This document shows positions 7,190 to 15,383 of a DNA stretch of 22,598 nt, one piece after another (position 1 is the first letter of the stretch; each line of letters opens with the position of its first letter). Both the position numbers and the translations under genes were made by a program. Below the pieces are notes generated by a model that was given only the letters and a program-made list of their open reading frames with translations, was not told the DNA's origin and did no database searches. The stretch is from an uncultured Prevotella sp. (GTDB taxonomy: Bacteria; Bacteroidota; Bacteroidia; Bacteroidales; Bacteroidaceae), in the NCBI GenBank assembly GCA_934281565.1, contig CAKQXI010000028.1, positions 1-22,598 on the forward strand, written 5' to 3'.

Positions 7190-7990
7190 ATGGTGAAAGA
7201 AACAATCATATTGGAAGATTTAAGCATAGGCTATCGTACAAAGAAACAGAGTAGGGTGGTAGCTGAGGGTATCAATGCCTCGCTCTATGATAGTGAGTTG
7301 ACTTGCCTGTTAGGAGCAAATGGCGTGGGTAAGTCAACGTTGCTTCGTACACTCTCTGCCTTTCAGCAACCTTTGTCTGGGAAAATAACCCTGCAAGGTA
7401 AGCCGTTGTATGATTATTCTTCTCATGAATTAGCTCGAAAGATAGGTGTAGTTCTCACCGTAAAGCCAGATGTGGACAATCTCACCATCCAAGAAATGGT
7501 AGGCTTAGGGCGTTCTCCTTATACAGGTTTCTGGGGAAAACTCTCTGCCGATGATAAGCTGATAGTAGATGAGGCTATCCATCAAGCCAATATCGACCAT
7601 CTGAGAGACCGAATGGTACAGACACTGAGTGATGGAGAACGACAAAAGGTGATGATAGCCAAGGCTTTGGCTCAACAGACACCAGTCATTTTCTTAGATG
7701 AGCCTACTGCTTTCCTTGACTTTCCCAGCAAGGTGGATACTTTGCAGATGCTTCGGCGATTGGCGCATGAGCTTCATAAGACTATTTTCCTTTCTACACA
7801 TGATGTAGAACTTGCTTTTCAACTGGCAGATAAGTTGTGGGTTATGGAAAGCAAAAGCAATGGGCAGCGGCAAATATCCATTGGCACACCTCGTGAACTT
7901 GCTGATAATGGAACGCTAACTCGATTTGTGGAACGCAAGGGTATAGCCTTTGACAAGAATTCGCTGACCATCAATGTCATAGCCCAATAA
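7190..7990 (+). CDS. ABC transporter ATP-binding protein, FecE/BtuD-like
   Basis: Cytoplasmic ATPase that would power an importer for an iron chelate, haem or cobalamin. The 266-aa product has Walker A GANGVGKST (42-50), signature LSDGERQKV (146-154), Walker B VIFLDEP with D170-E171, D-loop FLD and switch His204 (STHDVE). The layout and length fit the FecE family (LGRSPYTGFWG is typical of that group). The signature is LSDGE instead of LSGGQ, and no glutamine is seen at the usual Q-loop place (VLTVKPDV, 88-95), both of which also occur in Bacteroidetes relatives. It stands alone: terminator before, own promoter, no permease or binding protein nearby, so its partners must be elsewhere or lost. 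Confidence 0.85.
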   Translation: MVKETIILEDLSIGYRTKKQSRVVAEGINASLYDSELTCLLGANGVGKSTLLRTLSAFQQPLSGKITLQGKPLYDYSSHELARKIGVVLTVKPDVDNLTIQEMVGLGRSPYTGFWGKLSADDKLIVDEAIHQANIDHLRDRMVQTLSDGERQKVMIAKALAQQTPVIFLDEPTAFLDFPSKVDTLQMLRRLAHELHKTIFLSTHDVELAFQLADKLWVMESKSNGQRQISIGTPRELADNGTLTRFVERKGIAFDKNSLTINVIAQ

Positions 7991-8063
7991 AATGTTGCTG
8001 TTGCTATTCCTTATTATATTATAAAGAAAGTTATAGGAAGGGGGCATTATAAGCAAACTTGTT

Positions 8064-8071
8064 TATATTTG
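8064..8071 (+). promoter_or_regulatory. Promoter -7 element of small exported protein gene
   Basis: TATATTTG followed by CA, 25 bp before the ATG. The -33 box is not evident. Confidence 0.6.
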
Positions 8072-8096
8072 CATCGTTTTAACTTAAAGAATAAAG

Positions 8097-8504
8097 ATGA
8101 TGAAAAGAATATTCTTATGTATATTGTTGGGCTTTTGCCTCGTAGGTGTAGGTCATGCCGCAATAGGTGATACGCTAACCTATGCCCAGCGTCTTACGGC
8201 TTTCGTTGATAGCGTTGCCCTTTGTGACACGCTTTCCGCAGAGCAAAAGGCAAAGGTGGATTCCACCTATAAGGCTTATCTTGCTGAATACAAGGTAACA
8301 CAGAAAAAACTGACCGATGAGGATGTAAGGAAGTGCAGCAAGGCTAAGGTGAAGTACCAAAAGGCAATGGCACGTATCTTCGTCAATAATACATCGGACG
8401 ATGTTTCTGATGTAGCCCAAGACATAGGCAAGAAAGTATCAAAGGCATTTAAAAAGACAGCCAAGAAAATTCAAGGTGCATTCGATGCCTTGAAAGGTGA
8501 CTGA
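8097..8504 (+). CDS. Small exported lysine-rich protein of unknown function
   Basis: Not recognised. The 135-aa product begins with a good signal peptide (MMKRIFLCILLGFCLVGVG, cleavage probably after GHA), so the mature protein is periplasmic or outer. The mature part is strongly helical and rich in Lys, Asp and Ala. It carries two cysteines (ALCDTLS and RKCSKAK), which could form a disulphide, and a basic amphipathic C-terminus (KKVSKAFKKTAKKIQG). Two in-frame ATGs are adjacent (8097, 8100). It has its own promoter and shares a hairpin terminator with the convergent kinase gene. No partner is suggested by context. Confidence 0.75.
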   Translation: MMKRIFLCILLGFCLVGVGHAAIGDTLTYAQRLTAFVDSVALCDTLSAEQKAKVDSTYKAYLAEYKVTQKKLTDEDVRKCSKAKVKYQKAMARIFVNNTSDDVSDVAQDIGKKVSKAFKKTAKKIQGAFDALKGD

Positions 8505-8510
8505 TATGTT

Positions 8511-8539
8511 CAAGGGGCGTAAATGTCTTACGCCCCTTG
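8511..8539. terminator. Bidirectional hairpin between convergent genes
   Basis: Perfect 12-bp GC-rich stem CAAGGGGCGTAA (8511-8522) / TTACGCCCCTTG (8528-8539) with loop ATGTC. It lies 6 bp after one stop codon and 2 bp after the convergent one. T tracts are weak on both sides. Confidence 0.8.
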
Positions 8540-8541
8540 GA

Positions 8542-9414
8542 TTATTTGATAATCTCCATGATTTCCTTGACAGTTCGGTTGAAAGGACCGTGATGCTCAA
8601 GTTTGATGGTACACATGGCAGCGGCAAACTTGCCAGCCTCGGTAGGAGTGGCACCTTGTAGTCGCTTGTAGAGATAGCCAGCGGAATAAGTATCACCACA
8701 TCCTGTGGCATCCACTACTTCATGCGGAGCGTATGCAGGAATTTCATAGAACTGATTGTCTACATAGATGAGCGAACCTTCGTCGCCAAGCGTGATAATT
8801 ACCTCCGTGACACCCCATGAATGGAGCAGTCTTGCAGCCTCGTGCGCATCTTTCAATCCAGTGATGGTTTCCATTTCCGTCTCATTGACCTTGAGGTAAT
8901 AAGTGTTCTTGAGCACTTTCAGCTTATCTTGCCAGTCAATGGGATATACTTTCTCGTCTCTTACCTCACGCAGATAACCTTGTACATCAATGGAAACCCT
9001 GCCTTTTGAGGATAGGTATTCCACGACTTCCGTGGAAAAGTCATCGCTCAACAGACTTCCTAAATGGAAAACTTTAGCCTCGATATGCTCCAGTTGCTTG
9101 ATGGTGAAAGGGTCTGCCTTTGCCAAAACTCGTTGTCTACGCTCGTTCTGGTTCTCACCGTAATAGGTGTTCTCAAAGAAAACCGTATTGCGAGAGGCAT
9201 TCAGCGTAACATCAATGCCAGCCTGGAGCATTTTCTCCACGGGTTCTTTCTCTGTTGGGTCCATAGCCGTTACCAAGAAGAACGATACATCTTTGGGCAA
9301 CTGGTTAATGGCGTATGCAAAATAAAAGGAAGTGCCACCTGCCATATAGACGATACGGTTGGGCGTGACTATCTTGTCTTTTGTAATGTGTCCTATGCAA
9401 CAAATATCTTTCAT
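8542..9414 (-). CDS. PfkB/ribokinase-family sugar kinase
   Basis: Phosphorylates a sugar, nucleoside or related alcohol with ATP in the cytoplasm; the substrate cannot be read. The 290-aa product has the PfkB C-terminal signature DATGCGDTYSAG with catalytic base D241 and anion-hole glycines. It also has a phosphate-end motif VIITLGDEGSLI and an N-terminal substrate-side GGTSFYFAYA in place of the more usual GGxxxN. The length is typical. It has a -7 promoter element back to back with that of the transporter gene, so the two may be co-regulated. Inositol- or ribose-type kinases are possible; I would not choose. Confidence 0.87.
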   Translation of the reverse strand: MKDICCIGHITKDKIVTPNRIVYMAGGTSFYFAYAINQLPKDVSFFLVTAMDPTEKEPVEKMLQAGIDVTLNASRNTVFFENTYYGENQNERRQRVLAKADPFTIKQLEHIEAKVFHLGSLLSDDFSTEVVEYLSSKGRVSIDVQGYLREVRDEKVYPIDWQDKLKVLKNTYYLKVNETEMETITGLKDAHEAARLLHSWGVTEVIITLGDEGSLIYVDNQFYEIPAYAPHEVVDATGCGDTYSAGYLYKRLQGATPTEAGKFAAAMCTIKLEHHGPFNRTVKEIMEIIK

Positions 9415-9437
9415 TTCATGTTTATTAAAAACGAGTG

Positions 9438-9445
9438 CAAAGGTA
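9438..9445 (-). promoter_or_regulatory. Promoter -7 element of PfkB kinase gene
   Basis: Minus strand TACCTTTG followed by CA, 23 bp before the ATG. No clear -33 TTTG. Confidence 0.6.
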
Positions 9446-9488
9446 CTAAAAAACTTTGGATAAATATTGGTTATTCTTTTATTTTTTG

Positions 9489-9496
9489 TACCTTTG
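9489..9496 (+). promoter_or_regulatory. Promoter -7 element of transporter gene
   Basis: TACCTTTG followed by CAG, 32 bp before the ATG. A near -33 box (ATTGG) is 18 nt upstream. Divergent from the kinase promoter, with 43 bp between the -7 elements. Confidence 0.65.
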
Positions 9497-9528
9497 CAGC
9501 CGAATTTTAAATACAGATATAAAAAATC

Positions 9529-11187
9529 ATGTGGTTTGATGGATTAATCAACATACATTCGGCGGTGCAAGCCATCGTCATTCTTTCCGTGATTTGTTCG
9601 CTGGGTCTTGCCCTTGGTAAGATTCATGTGCGAGGTATCTCCTTGGGTATCGCTTTCGTGTTCTTTGTTGGTATCGTGGCTGGCCATCTTGGCTTGACGA
9701 TAGACCATGATATGCTTGAGTTCGCAGAGAGCTTTGGCTTGACTATGTTTGTCTATGTCCTTGGACTTTATGTAGGACCAAACTTCTTTGGCTCGATGCG
9801 GCATGAGGGTATATCGCTCAATCTGTGGAGCATGGCGGTCATTCTTGTAGGTACGTTGTTCTCTTTGGTATTGTGCTGTGTCTTGCCTGTCAGTTTGCCT
9901 GATATGATTGGCATCCTTTGTGGTGCCACGACCAATACACCTGCCCTTGGTGCTGCCCAACAAGCCTTGCAGCAGTTGGGATTGCCAAGTGGGGGAGCGG
10001 CGTTGGGATGTGCCGTGACCTATCCTTTGGGAGTCGTTGGTGTTATCTTGGCGATGATGTTTCTGAGAAAGCTCTTTGTAAAGCCTGCCGACTTGGAAAT
10101 CCGTAAGAGTGATGAGGATGACCATACTTCCATCGGGCAATATATCATTGTGAACCCTGCTCTCAATGGCAATACGATAGCTGAGATCTCCATGATGACG
10201 CATCGTAAGTTTATTATCTCTCGTGTGTGGAGAGACGGACAGGTAATTGTCCCCCAAGCGGACACAGTGTTGCATACCAATGACAGTGTCTTGGTGGTTA
10301 CCAATAAGGACGAGGTATCGGCGATGTCTATTCTTTTTGGTAAGAAAGTGGACAAGGAATGGAACAATGATACTGTGGATTGGAATGCCATTGATGCCAA
10401 GGTGGAGAGCCGTGTCATCGTACTTACCCGTACAGGATTGAATGGTAAGATACTGGGACATTTGCAGCTTCGCAATACATACGGTATCAATGTGAGCCGT
10501 GTGGTTCGTGGTGATATTCGTTTGCTTGCCACCGATGATCTTCGTTTGCAATATGGCGATAGATTGACGGTTGTGGGCGACCCTAATTCCATAGACCATG
10601 TGGAGCAGTTCCTTGGCAATGCCGTAAAGACATTGAACGAACCAAACCTTGGTGCAATCTTCCTGGGTATCATCCTGGGTCTTGCCATTGGAACCATTCC
10701 TCTTGACTTACCCGGTATGACAGCCCCAGTGCGCTTGGGTATTGCAGGTGGCCCTATCGTGATGGGTATTCTCATCGGTGCCTTAGGTCCTCGTGTACAT
10801 TTCATTTCTTATATGACTCGAAGTGCAGGCTTGATGTTGCGTGAACTGGGTCTTGCCCTTTACCTTGGTTGTTTGGGATTGGATGCTGGTGGACAGTTCT
10901 TTGAGACTGTGGTTCGTCCTGAGGGTATCATGTGGGTAGGCATCGGTTTTGCCATCACGGTGATACCAGTGGTCATTGTAGGTTTGATTATATTGAAAAC
11001 AAAGAAGTATGACTTCGGAAGTATCTGTGGCATCCTTTGCGGAAGTATGGCTAATCCTATGGCATTGACCTACGCCAACGAGACGATTGATGGTGATACG
11101 CCAAGTATCAGTTATGCCACGGTTTATCCACTCGGAATGTTCGTCCGTGTGGTTGTCGCCCAGATTTTGGTTATGTTCTTTGTATAA
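9529..11187 (+). CDS. AspT/YidE-YbjL duplication-family transporter
   Basis: Inner-membrane transporter of the aspartate:alanine exchanger family; the real substrate is unknown. The 552-aa product has two matching membrane halves (about 10-180 and 375-550). Each half carries the paired family motif: GILCGATTNTPALGAAQQAL (about 129) and GILCGSMANPMALTYANET (about 504), both followed by YPLG. Between them lie two TrkA-C (RCK_C) ligand-binding domains, seen as IGQYIIVNPALNGNTIAEI and SRVIVLTRTGLNGKILGHL. Length and order match the family. It converges on the rluA-like gene with a single base between stop codons. No substrate gene is near to hint at function. Confidence 0.9.
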   Translation: MWFDGLINIHSAVQAIVILSVICSLGLALGKIHVRGISLGIAFVFFVGIVAGHLGLTIDHDMLEFAESFGLTMFVYVLGLYVGPNFFGSMRHEGISLNLWSMAVILVGTLFSLVLCCVLPVSLPDMIGILCGATTNTPALGAAQQALQQLGLPSGGAALGCAVTYPLGVVGVILAMMFLRKLFVKPADLEIRKSDEDDHTSIGQYIIVNPALNGNTIAEISMMTHRKFIISRVWRDGQVIVPQADTVLHTNDSVLVVTNKDEVSAMSILFGKKVDKEWNNDTVDWNAIDAKVESRVIVLTRTGLNGKILGHLQLRNTYGINVSRVVRGDIRLLATDDLRLQYGDRLTVVGDPNSIDHVEQFLGNAVKTLNEPNLGAIFLGIILGLAIGTIPLDLPGMTAPVRLGIAGGPIVMGILIGALGPRVHFISYMTRSAGLMLRELGLALYLGCLGLDAGGQFFETVVRPEGIMWVGIGFAITVIPVVIVGLIILKTKKYDFGSICGILCGSMANPMALTYANETIDGDTPSISYATVYPLGMFVRVVVAQILVMFFV

Positions 11188-11188
11188 G

Positions 11189-12796
11189 TTAGAAACCAGC
11201 TTTTCTTTCAATATTGATTTCTTTCCCAGTCAAAGGATGAAAGAATTTAATCGCCTCTGCATGTAAGTAGAGGCGATTTGCTTTTTCATTGCCATAGAGA
11301 GGGTCGCCAAGAATGGGTGCATTCAAACCCTCTCGATGGGCGCAGTGTACTCTAAGCTGATGGGTTCGTCCTGTCTTTGGATAAAGGGCAAGGCGACGAT
11401 GGTTGTCTTTTTCTTCCAATACTTCATATTCTGTAATGGCTTCTTTTCCCATTTCATGGCTGACGATTTGGCGAGGACGGTCAAGGTAGTCTGGCATCAA
11501 TGGGAGGTTGATGATACCCTGTTGAGGGAAGTCTTTCCCACAAACAATGGCGATATATCGCTTCCTCACTTGGTGGTTGGCAAATTGTTCTTGTAGGCGA
11601 TGATAGGCAAACTCTGTCTTGGCGATAACCATCAGCCCACTTGTTGCCATGTCTAAGCGATGCACTATCAATGGACCTGTTGCTTCGGGGTTTCTCTTTC
11701 GCATGATGGAATATACCGATGTGGTATCATTCTTTCCGGGAACAGACAGCATGCCAGCAGACTTGCAGATAACTACAATTTCCTTGTCCTCGAAAAGGAT
11801 TTCAATGTCATTTGCTTCATATTCTATCTTGCTTTCTGCATTATAAGGCAGCATCCATTGGAGTATTGGCTTGCACTTGCCATTGCAAGCAGGATAGTAG
11901 TTGAGGTGATGGCGTATTTCTTCTTTAGGACTTTCGCCCCACCAGAACATTGCCATTTGGAGTGGGCGATAACCGTGCTTGTAGGCATATTGTAATAGCT
12001 TGGGCTCGCAGCATTCTCCACTTCCTGCAGGTGGAGTCTTGGCAGCCGTGTCCTTGAATATTTCCAATAGGTCTTTGCTCTTTCCTGTTGGGCTTAACAT
12101 ACGGAATTGTGAGAAAAGCCATTGTTGTAGGTTGTCTGATAACTGCTTGCGTTGTTGTTTCAGTCGGGCAAGTTCCATTAGTTTTTCCTCATATTCTATT
12201 TCGAGTGATGTCTTCTCGGCAAAAGACTTTTTCATCCTCCTTAGTTCTGCTTTCATGAACTGGCTTTCTTTGATCATTGTCTGTTCTTCTTCAGCAGATA
12301 GATTGCCTTTGCTTCTTCTGGCATCACGCTTTGCTTTCGCCTCTTTCATCTTTGTCTGGAAATCGGCAATGGTTTGTTGGCGAGTTTGTTGTAAAGAAAC
12401 TATCTGTTCCTTTGCGGTATTCATCCAGTTATCTTTCTCAATATGGGCAATGGAGTGGTTGATATGGGTAATCTCTGCCTCATGGACCTTGAAGTAACCA
12501 TCAGGTTGCAAGTAGTCAAAGACTGCAGGTACAAAGTCGTCCCAGTCACTCCTTCCTCCTATTTGTCCACTATAAGCAGCCAAATATCCTATTTCACCTG
12601 ACTTTTCAACAATCAGTACGCCGAACATCTTTCCTTTGTTGATTTCCTCTTGCCAGTCCTCACGTTTGGCAAGATATTCTTGCAGTTCCTTGCAAGCAAG
12701 GATACAAAGGGGATGAGGCTCATAGTCGAAAGGATTGTTCATCTTTTCGGGAATGGGGTAATCGGAAAGAATATGTTTGAAAGAATGTAATATCAT
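11189..12796 (-). CDS. RluA-family 23S rRNA/tRNA pseudouridine synthase with long N-terminal extension
   Basis: Converts a specific uridine in rRNA or tRNA to pseudouridine. The catalytic motif HRLDMATSGLM has Asp382 (numbering from the ATG at 12796). The C-terminal RluA strand set follows, including KTGRTHQLRVH and ILGDPLYG. The N-terminal 340 residues are an extension seen in Bacteroidetes relatives: a PLCILACKELQEYLA start, a region with GGRSDWDDFVP and a long charged coiled coil (about 140-220). An upstream ATG at 12823 would add 9 residues, but the promoter -7 element lies at 12801-12808, inside that extension. I therefore prefer 12796, which gives 535 aa and an almost leaderless message. 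Confidence 0.87.
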   Translation of the reverse strand: MILHSFKHILSDYPIPEKMNNPFDYEPHPLCILACKELQEYLAKREDWQEEINKGKMFGVLIVEKSGEIGYLAAYSGQIGGRSDWDDFVPAVFDYLQPDGYFKVHEAEITHINHSIAHIEKDNWMNTAKEQIVSLQQTRQQTIADFQTKMKEAKAKRDARRSKGNLSAEEEQTMIKESQFMKAELRRMKKSFAEKTSLEIEYEEKLMELARLKQQRKQLSDNLQQWLFSQFRMLSPTGKSKDLLEIFKDTAAKTPPAGSGECCEPKLLQYAYKHGYRPLQMAMFWWGESPKEEIRHHLNYYPACNGKCKPILQWMLPYNAESKIEYEANDIEILFEDKEIVVICKSAGMLSVPGKNDTTSVYSIMRKRNPEATGPLIVHRLDMATSGLMVIAKTEFAYHRLQEQFANHQVRKRYIAIVCGKDFPQQGIINLPLMPDYLDRPRQIVSHEMGKEAITEYEVLEEKDNHRRLALYPKTGRTHQLRVHCAHREGLNAPILGDPLYGNEKANRLYLHAEAIKFFHPLTGKEINIERKAGF

Positions 12797-12800
12797 GGTG

Positions 12801-12808
12801 CAAAGGTA
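12801..12808 (-). promoter_or_regulatory. Promoter -7 element of pseudouridine synthase gene, abutting the start codon
   Basis: Minus strand TACCTTTG, then CACC and ATG. The transcript would start at or next to the ATG at 12796, so the message would be leaderless or nearly so unless translation starts further in (next ATG, MNNPFDY). Confidence 0.6.
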
Positions 12809-12827
12809 ATAAAAAAGCTGCAATAAG

Positions 12828-12859
12828 TTTGCATACCTCGTCGAAAAGTCTTACTTTTG
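12828..12859 (+). promoter_or_regulatory. Promoter of the EamA permease gene
   Basis: TTTG (12828-12831), 20-nt spacer, TACTTTTG (12852-12859), then CA. Consensus promoter, divergent from the pseudouridine synthase promoter with 19 bp between them. Leader of about 36 nt. Confidence 0.82.
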
Positions 12860-12901
12860 CATTCCAAAATATATCTTAGAGAATAATAGGAGCATCATAA
12901 T

Positions 12902-13801
12902 ATGGCAAGTAATGGCAATTTCTTTTATCATCTGGTCGCTTTCCTCACAGTGGCGGTATGGGGTACGACATTCGTTTCTACCAAGGTATTGATGTTGAAT
13001 GGACTTTCGCCAGCCCAGATTTTTACGTTGCGTTTTTCCATAGCCTATGTCTTGATGGTGTGTTTCAATCATAGGCGTTTCCTTTCCAACTCATGGAGAG
13101 ATGAAGCAAAGATGGCTTTGCTCGGTATTACTGGTGGCTCACTCTATTTCTTGAGTGAGAACGAGGCAATGAATTTCACCACTACTACCAACACTTCACT
13201 TATTGTATGCTCTTGTCCACTCTTTGCAACTTTGCTGGTAAGGTTGGTGTATCGGTCTTCTCGTATTAACAGTATTCAACTGTTAGGCTCCTTGTTGGCA
13301 TTTATAGGAATGATCATCGTGGTATTGAATGGTCGTTTTGTTCTCCATCTCTCGCCCGTAGGCGATGCCTTGGCTTTTACTGCGTGTATATGTTGGGCAG
13401 TATATTCCTTGTTAATGAAGTCAGTAACTAACAATTATGGTGCTGCTTTCATTACAAGAAAGGTGTTCTTTTATGGGGTACTCACCATATTACCTTATTA
13501 TATATTGAAACCGGGTTTCCCACCAATGGATGTCTTTATGAAGCCACAGGTCATAGGCAACTTGTTGTTCTTAGGTTGCTTAGCCTCAATGGTTTGTTTC
13601 CTAACTTGGAACTGGTGTATCTCCAAGTTAGGAGCCGTGAAAGCGACCAATTGGGTTTACTTCAATCCCATCACCACCATGATTTTTGCATCATGGGTGT
13701 TGGGCGAGAAGATAACAGTCTATTTCCTAATGGGTGCAATCTGCATCTTGACAGGTATGTATGTCGCCGACAAGAAGACAAAGACGGAGAATGTCAACTA
13801 A
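12902..13801 (+). CDS. EamA/DMT-superfamily permease
   Basis: Inner-membrane transporter with about ten transmembrane helices, of the drug/metabolite exporter superfamily; substrate unknown (amino acids and metabolites are common). The 299-aa product has two EamA halves. The first starts with the typical VAVWGTTFVSTKVLM; the second has GDALAFTACICWAVYSLLMK and the conserved end of the repeat NWVYFNPITTMIFASWVLGE. Full length, with no defects seen. Its stop codon overlaps the convergent ATPase gene by 8 bp. Confidence 0.9.
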   Translation: MASNGNFFYHLVAFLTVAVWGTTFVSTKVLMLNGLSPAQIFTLRFSIAYVLMVCFNHRRFLSNSWRDEAKMALLGITGGSLYFLSENEAMNFTTTTNTSLIVCSCPLFATLLVRLVYRSSRINSIQLLGSLLAFIGMIIVVLNGRFVLHLSPVGDALAFTACICWAVYSLLMKSVTNNYGAAFITRKVFFYGVLTILPYYILKPGFPPMDVFMKPQVIGNLLFLGCLASMVCFLTWNWCISKLGAVKATNWVYFNPITTMIFASWVLGEKITVYFLMGAICILTGMYVADKKTKTENVN

Positions 13802-15215
13802 AAAGGTCGTCCATGGTCAATTCCACTTGTGCAATTGCAGAATAGGCATTAGGTCGGATGCCGAATGTTGTAATCAGAGTTGGTAGGATACCATGGCGTA
13901 TGCCTGTCTCTCCAACAAAATCGGCAATGCGATTACGAAGGCGCATATCTTCCTCTTTGGTAATGGAGTATGGCAGTTGGGAATATTTAATCTCACATAG
14001 GTTCACCAAGTTGTCGGCACGTTCAATCAAAAGGTCTATCTGTGCTGCTGGTACTGATTGCTTACTGCGCCAAGAATAATATTCCGTATGTATTCTGTCG
14101 ATGCCAAGACAATGTTTTATCTGTGGGATATGAAGCATACATATACGTTCAAAAGCCAAGCCATACCACGTATTTTGGCGAGGTTTCCCCATGAGATGTG
14201 TCCAAAAGGCTGTGTCAGTGGTGCCTCGATGACAGAACGACATATAGAATAAAGTGTAGAGATCGGTGAGTTGGTATATTTGTTCTTTTTGCTTTATCTT
14301 TTTCTCTCGGGTGTTATAACCACGAACAAAATCACAGTTAATCAAATCTCGCAGCACTTTGGTTAATGTTCCGCCAGATGGTATTTTTAGGCGTTCTGCA
14401 ATTTCTTTGCGTGTAAGTCCCTGTTTGCATGATGCCAAAGCCTCTATGACTTTCATGTAGATTTCGGAGTTGTGGAACAATGAGGAGTAGAGTCTCCCAT
14501 ACTCACGTTTCAACTCTCCATGCTCTGAAAAGAATAGGCGGTCTACATTGGCTTCCACACCTTGGCTCTTGTCCAGTAAGCCAAGATAATAAGGGATACC
14601 ACCTAAGATGCTGTATATTTGTACAATAGAGAGCCTTGACCATACAAAGTTGTTGGCACGAAGCATTTCTTCTGTTTCTTTCAAAGTGAAAGGTGCGAGA
14701 TATATCTCATGAGTAATGCGATTGTGGAGTCCTCCATGACTATCAATGAGATTACTGATCATCCATGAAGTTGCACTGCCACAGACGATGAGCATAAGCT
14801 CATTTTGGTCGGATGCCCAACTGTTCCAGAAATGCTCAAAGGCTTGTTGGAAGCCTGATTTGGGAGTGTCAAGGCAAGGTAATTCGTCAATGAATATCAA
14901 TAACCTTTTACCTGCTAATTTAGTTCTTAACAGTTGTTTTAGAGCTTCGAAAGCTTCGGTCCAGTTTGTGGGCAATGGCAATTTGGTGTCACCATATTCA
15001 CGCAAGGCATATCCGAAGTTTGAAAGCTGTGCTTCTGAGGGAGCATCTATGGAACCTGACATGGCGAAAGAAAAGTTATCACGAAAAAGATTGCGCACAA
15101 GATATGTCTTGCCTATGCGCCTCCTGCCATATACTGCTATAAATTCTGCTTTACCAGAATTATAGTATTCCGTGAGTCGCTTGATTTCTTCCTTGCGTCC
15201 TATGATATGATTCAT
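13794..15215 (-). CDS. Archaeal-type P-loop ATPase with winged helix and DUF234 nuclease-fold domain
   Basis: STAND-like ATPase of the Archaeal_ATPase + DUF234 family; biological role not established. From the ATG at 15215 the product is 473 aa: Walker A GRRRIGKT (30-37), Walker B LLIFIDEL with D110-E111, a winged helix-turn-helix (LTRKEIAERLKIPSGGTLTK, about 277), then DUF234. DUF234 holds a PD-(D/E)XK-like core, QIDLLIERADNLVNLCEIKYS (D, then ExK). A longer frame begins at 15293, but the -7 element at 15244-15251 lies within that extension and homologous proteins start near IIGRKEEI, so I use 15215. The promoter is preceded by two long dyads (separate entry). The winged helix could let the protein bind its own promoter (inference). 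Confidence 0.85.
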   Translation of the reverse strand: MNHIIGRKEEIKRLTEYYNSGKAEFIAVYGRRRIGKTYLVRNLFRDNFSFAMSGSIDAPSEAQLSNFGYALREYGDTKLPLPTNWTEAFEALKQLLRTKLAGKRLLIFIDELPCLDTPKSGFQQAFEHFWNSWASDQNELMLIVCGSATSWMISNLIDSHGGLHNRITHEIYLAPFTLKETEEMLRANNFVWSRLSIVQIYSILGGIPYYLGLLDKSQGVEANVDRLFFSEHGELKREYGRLYSSLFHNSEIYMKVIEALASCKQGLTRKEIAERLKIPSGGTLTKVLRDLINCDFVRGYNTREKKIKQKEQIYQLTDLYTLFYMSFCHRGTTDTAFWTHLMGKPRQNTWYGLAFERICMLHIPQIKHCLGIDRIHTEYYSWRSKQSVPAAQIDLLIERADNLVNLCEIKYSQLPYSITKEEDMRLRNRIADFVGETGIRHGILPTLITTFGIRPNAYSAIAQVELTMDDLFS

Positions 15216-15243
15216 AATCTTCTTTTGTGGTGAATATATGGTG

Positions 15244-15251
15244 CAAAGATA
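15244..15251 (-). promoter_or_regulatory. Promoter -7 element of DUF234 ATPase gene
   Basis: Minus strand TATCTTTG followed by CACC, 28 bp before the chosen start. There is no TTTG at -33; instead the dyad array starts about 28 bp upstream. This suits a promoter that depends on an activator or is controlled by the array. Confidence 0.65.
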
Positions 15252-15279
15252 AGACTTTTTTCGTAATAGTATCCTATTC

Positions 15280-15369
15280 TTTAGCCAAATCAATAAAAAT
15301 TAACGTGATTTGGCTAAAGAATGAACTATATAATAGCCAAATCGATGAAAAATAATTCGATTTGGCTAA
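15280..15369. repeat. Two tandem long dyads (four TAGCCAAATC half-sites) before ATPase gene
   Basis: Half-sites alternate in orientation: TTTAGCCAAATC (15280-15291), GATTTGGCTAAA (15307-15318), TAGCCAAATCG (15334-15344), CGATTTGGCTA (15358-15368). Each dyad has an AT-rich centre (AATAAAAATTAA-like and ATGAAAAATAATT), and corresponding bases of the two dyads are exactly 52 bp apart, close to five helical turns. They lie between the stop of the upstream nuclease gene (15384) and the -7 box of the ATPase gene. They could also act as terminators of the upstream gene, but they lack a T tract. Confidence 0.8.
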
Positions 15370-15383
15370 AATTTGGTAAATAG

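Noticed and set aside
9544..10599. 351-codon open frame antisense to the AspT-like transporter gene
   Set aside because: Composition rich in His, Gln, Arg and Thr is that of a reverse-strand shadow; the plus-strand frame is a clear transporter with family motifs.
15280..15369. Dyads as tandem terminators of the PF09820/DUF1703 gene
   Set aside because: Long AT-rich centres, no T tract, and regular 52-bp period argue for protein-binding sites; termination as a side effect is not excluded.
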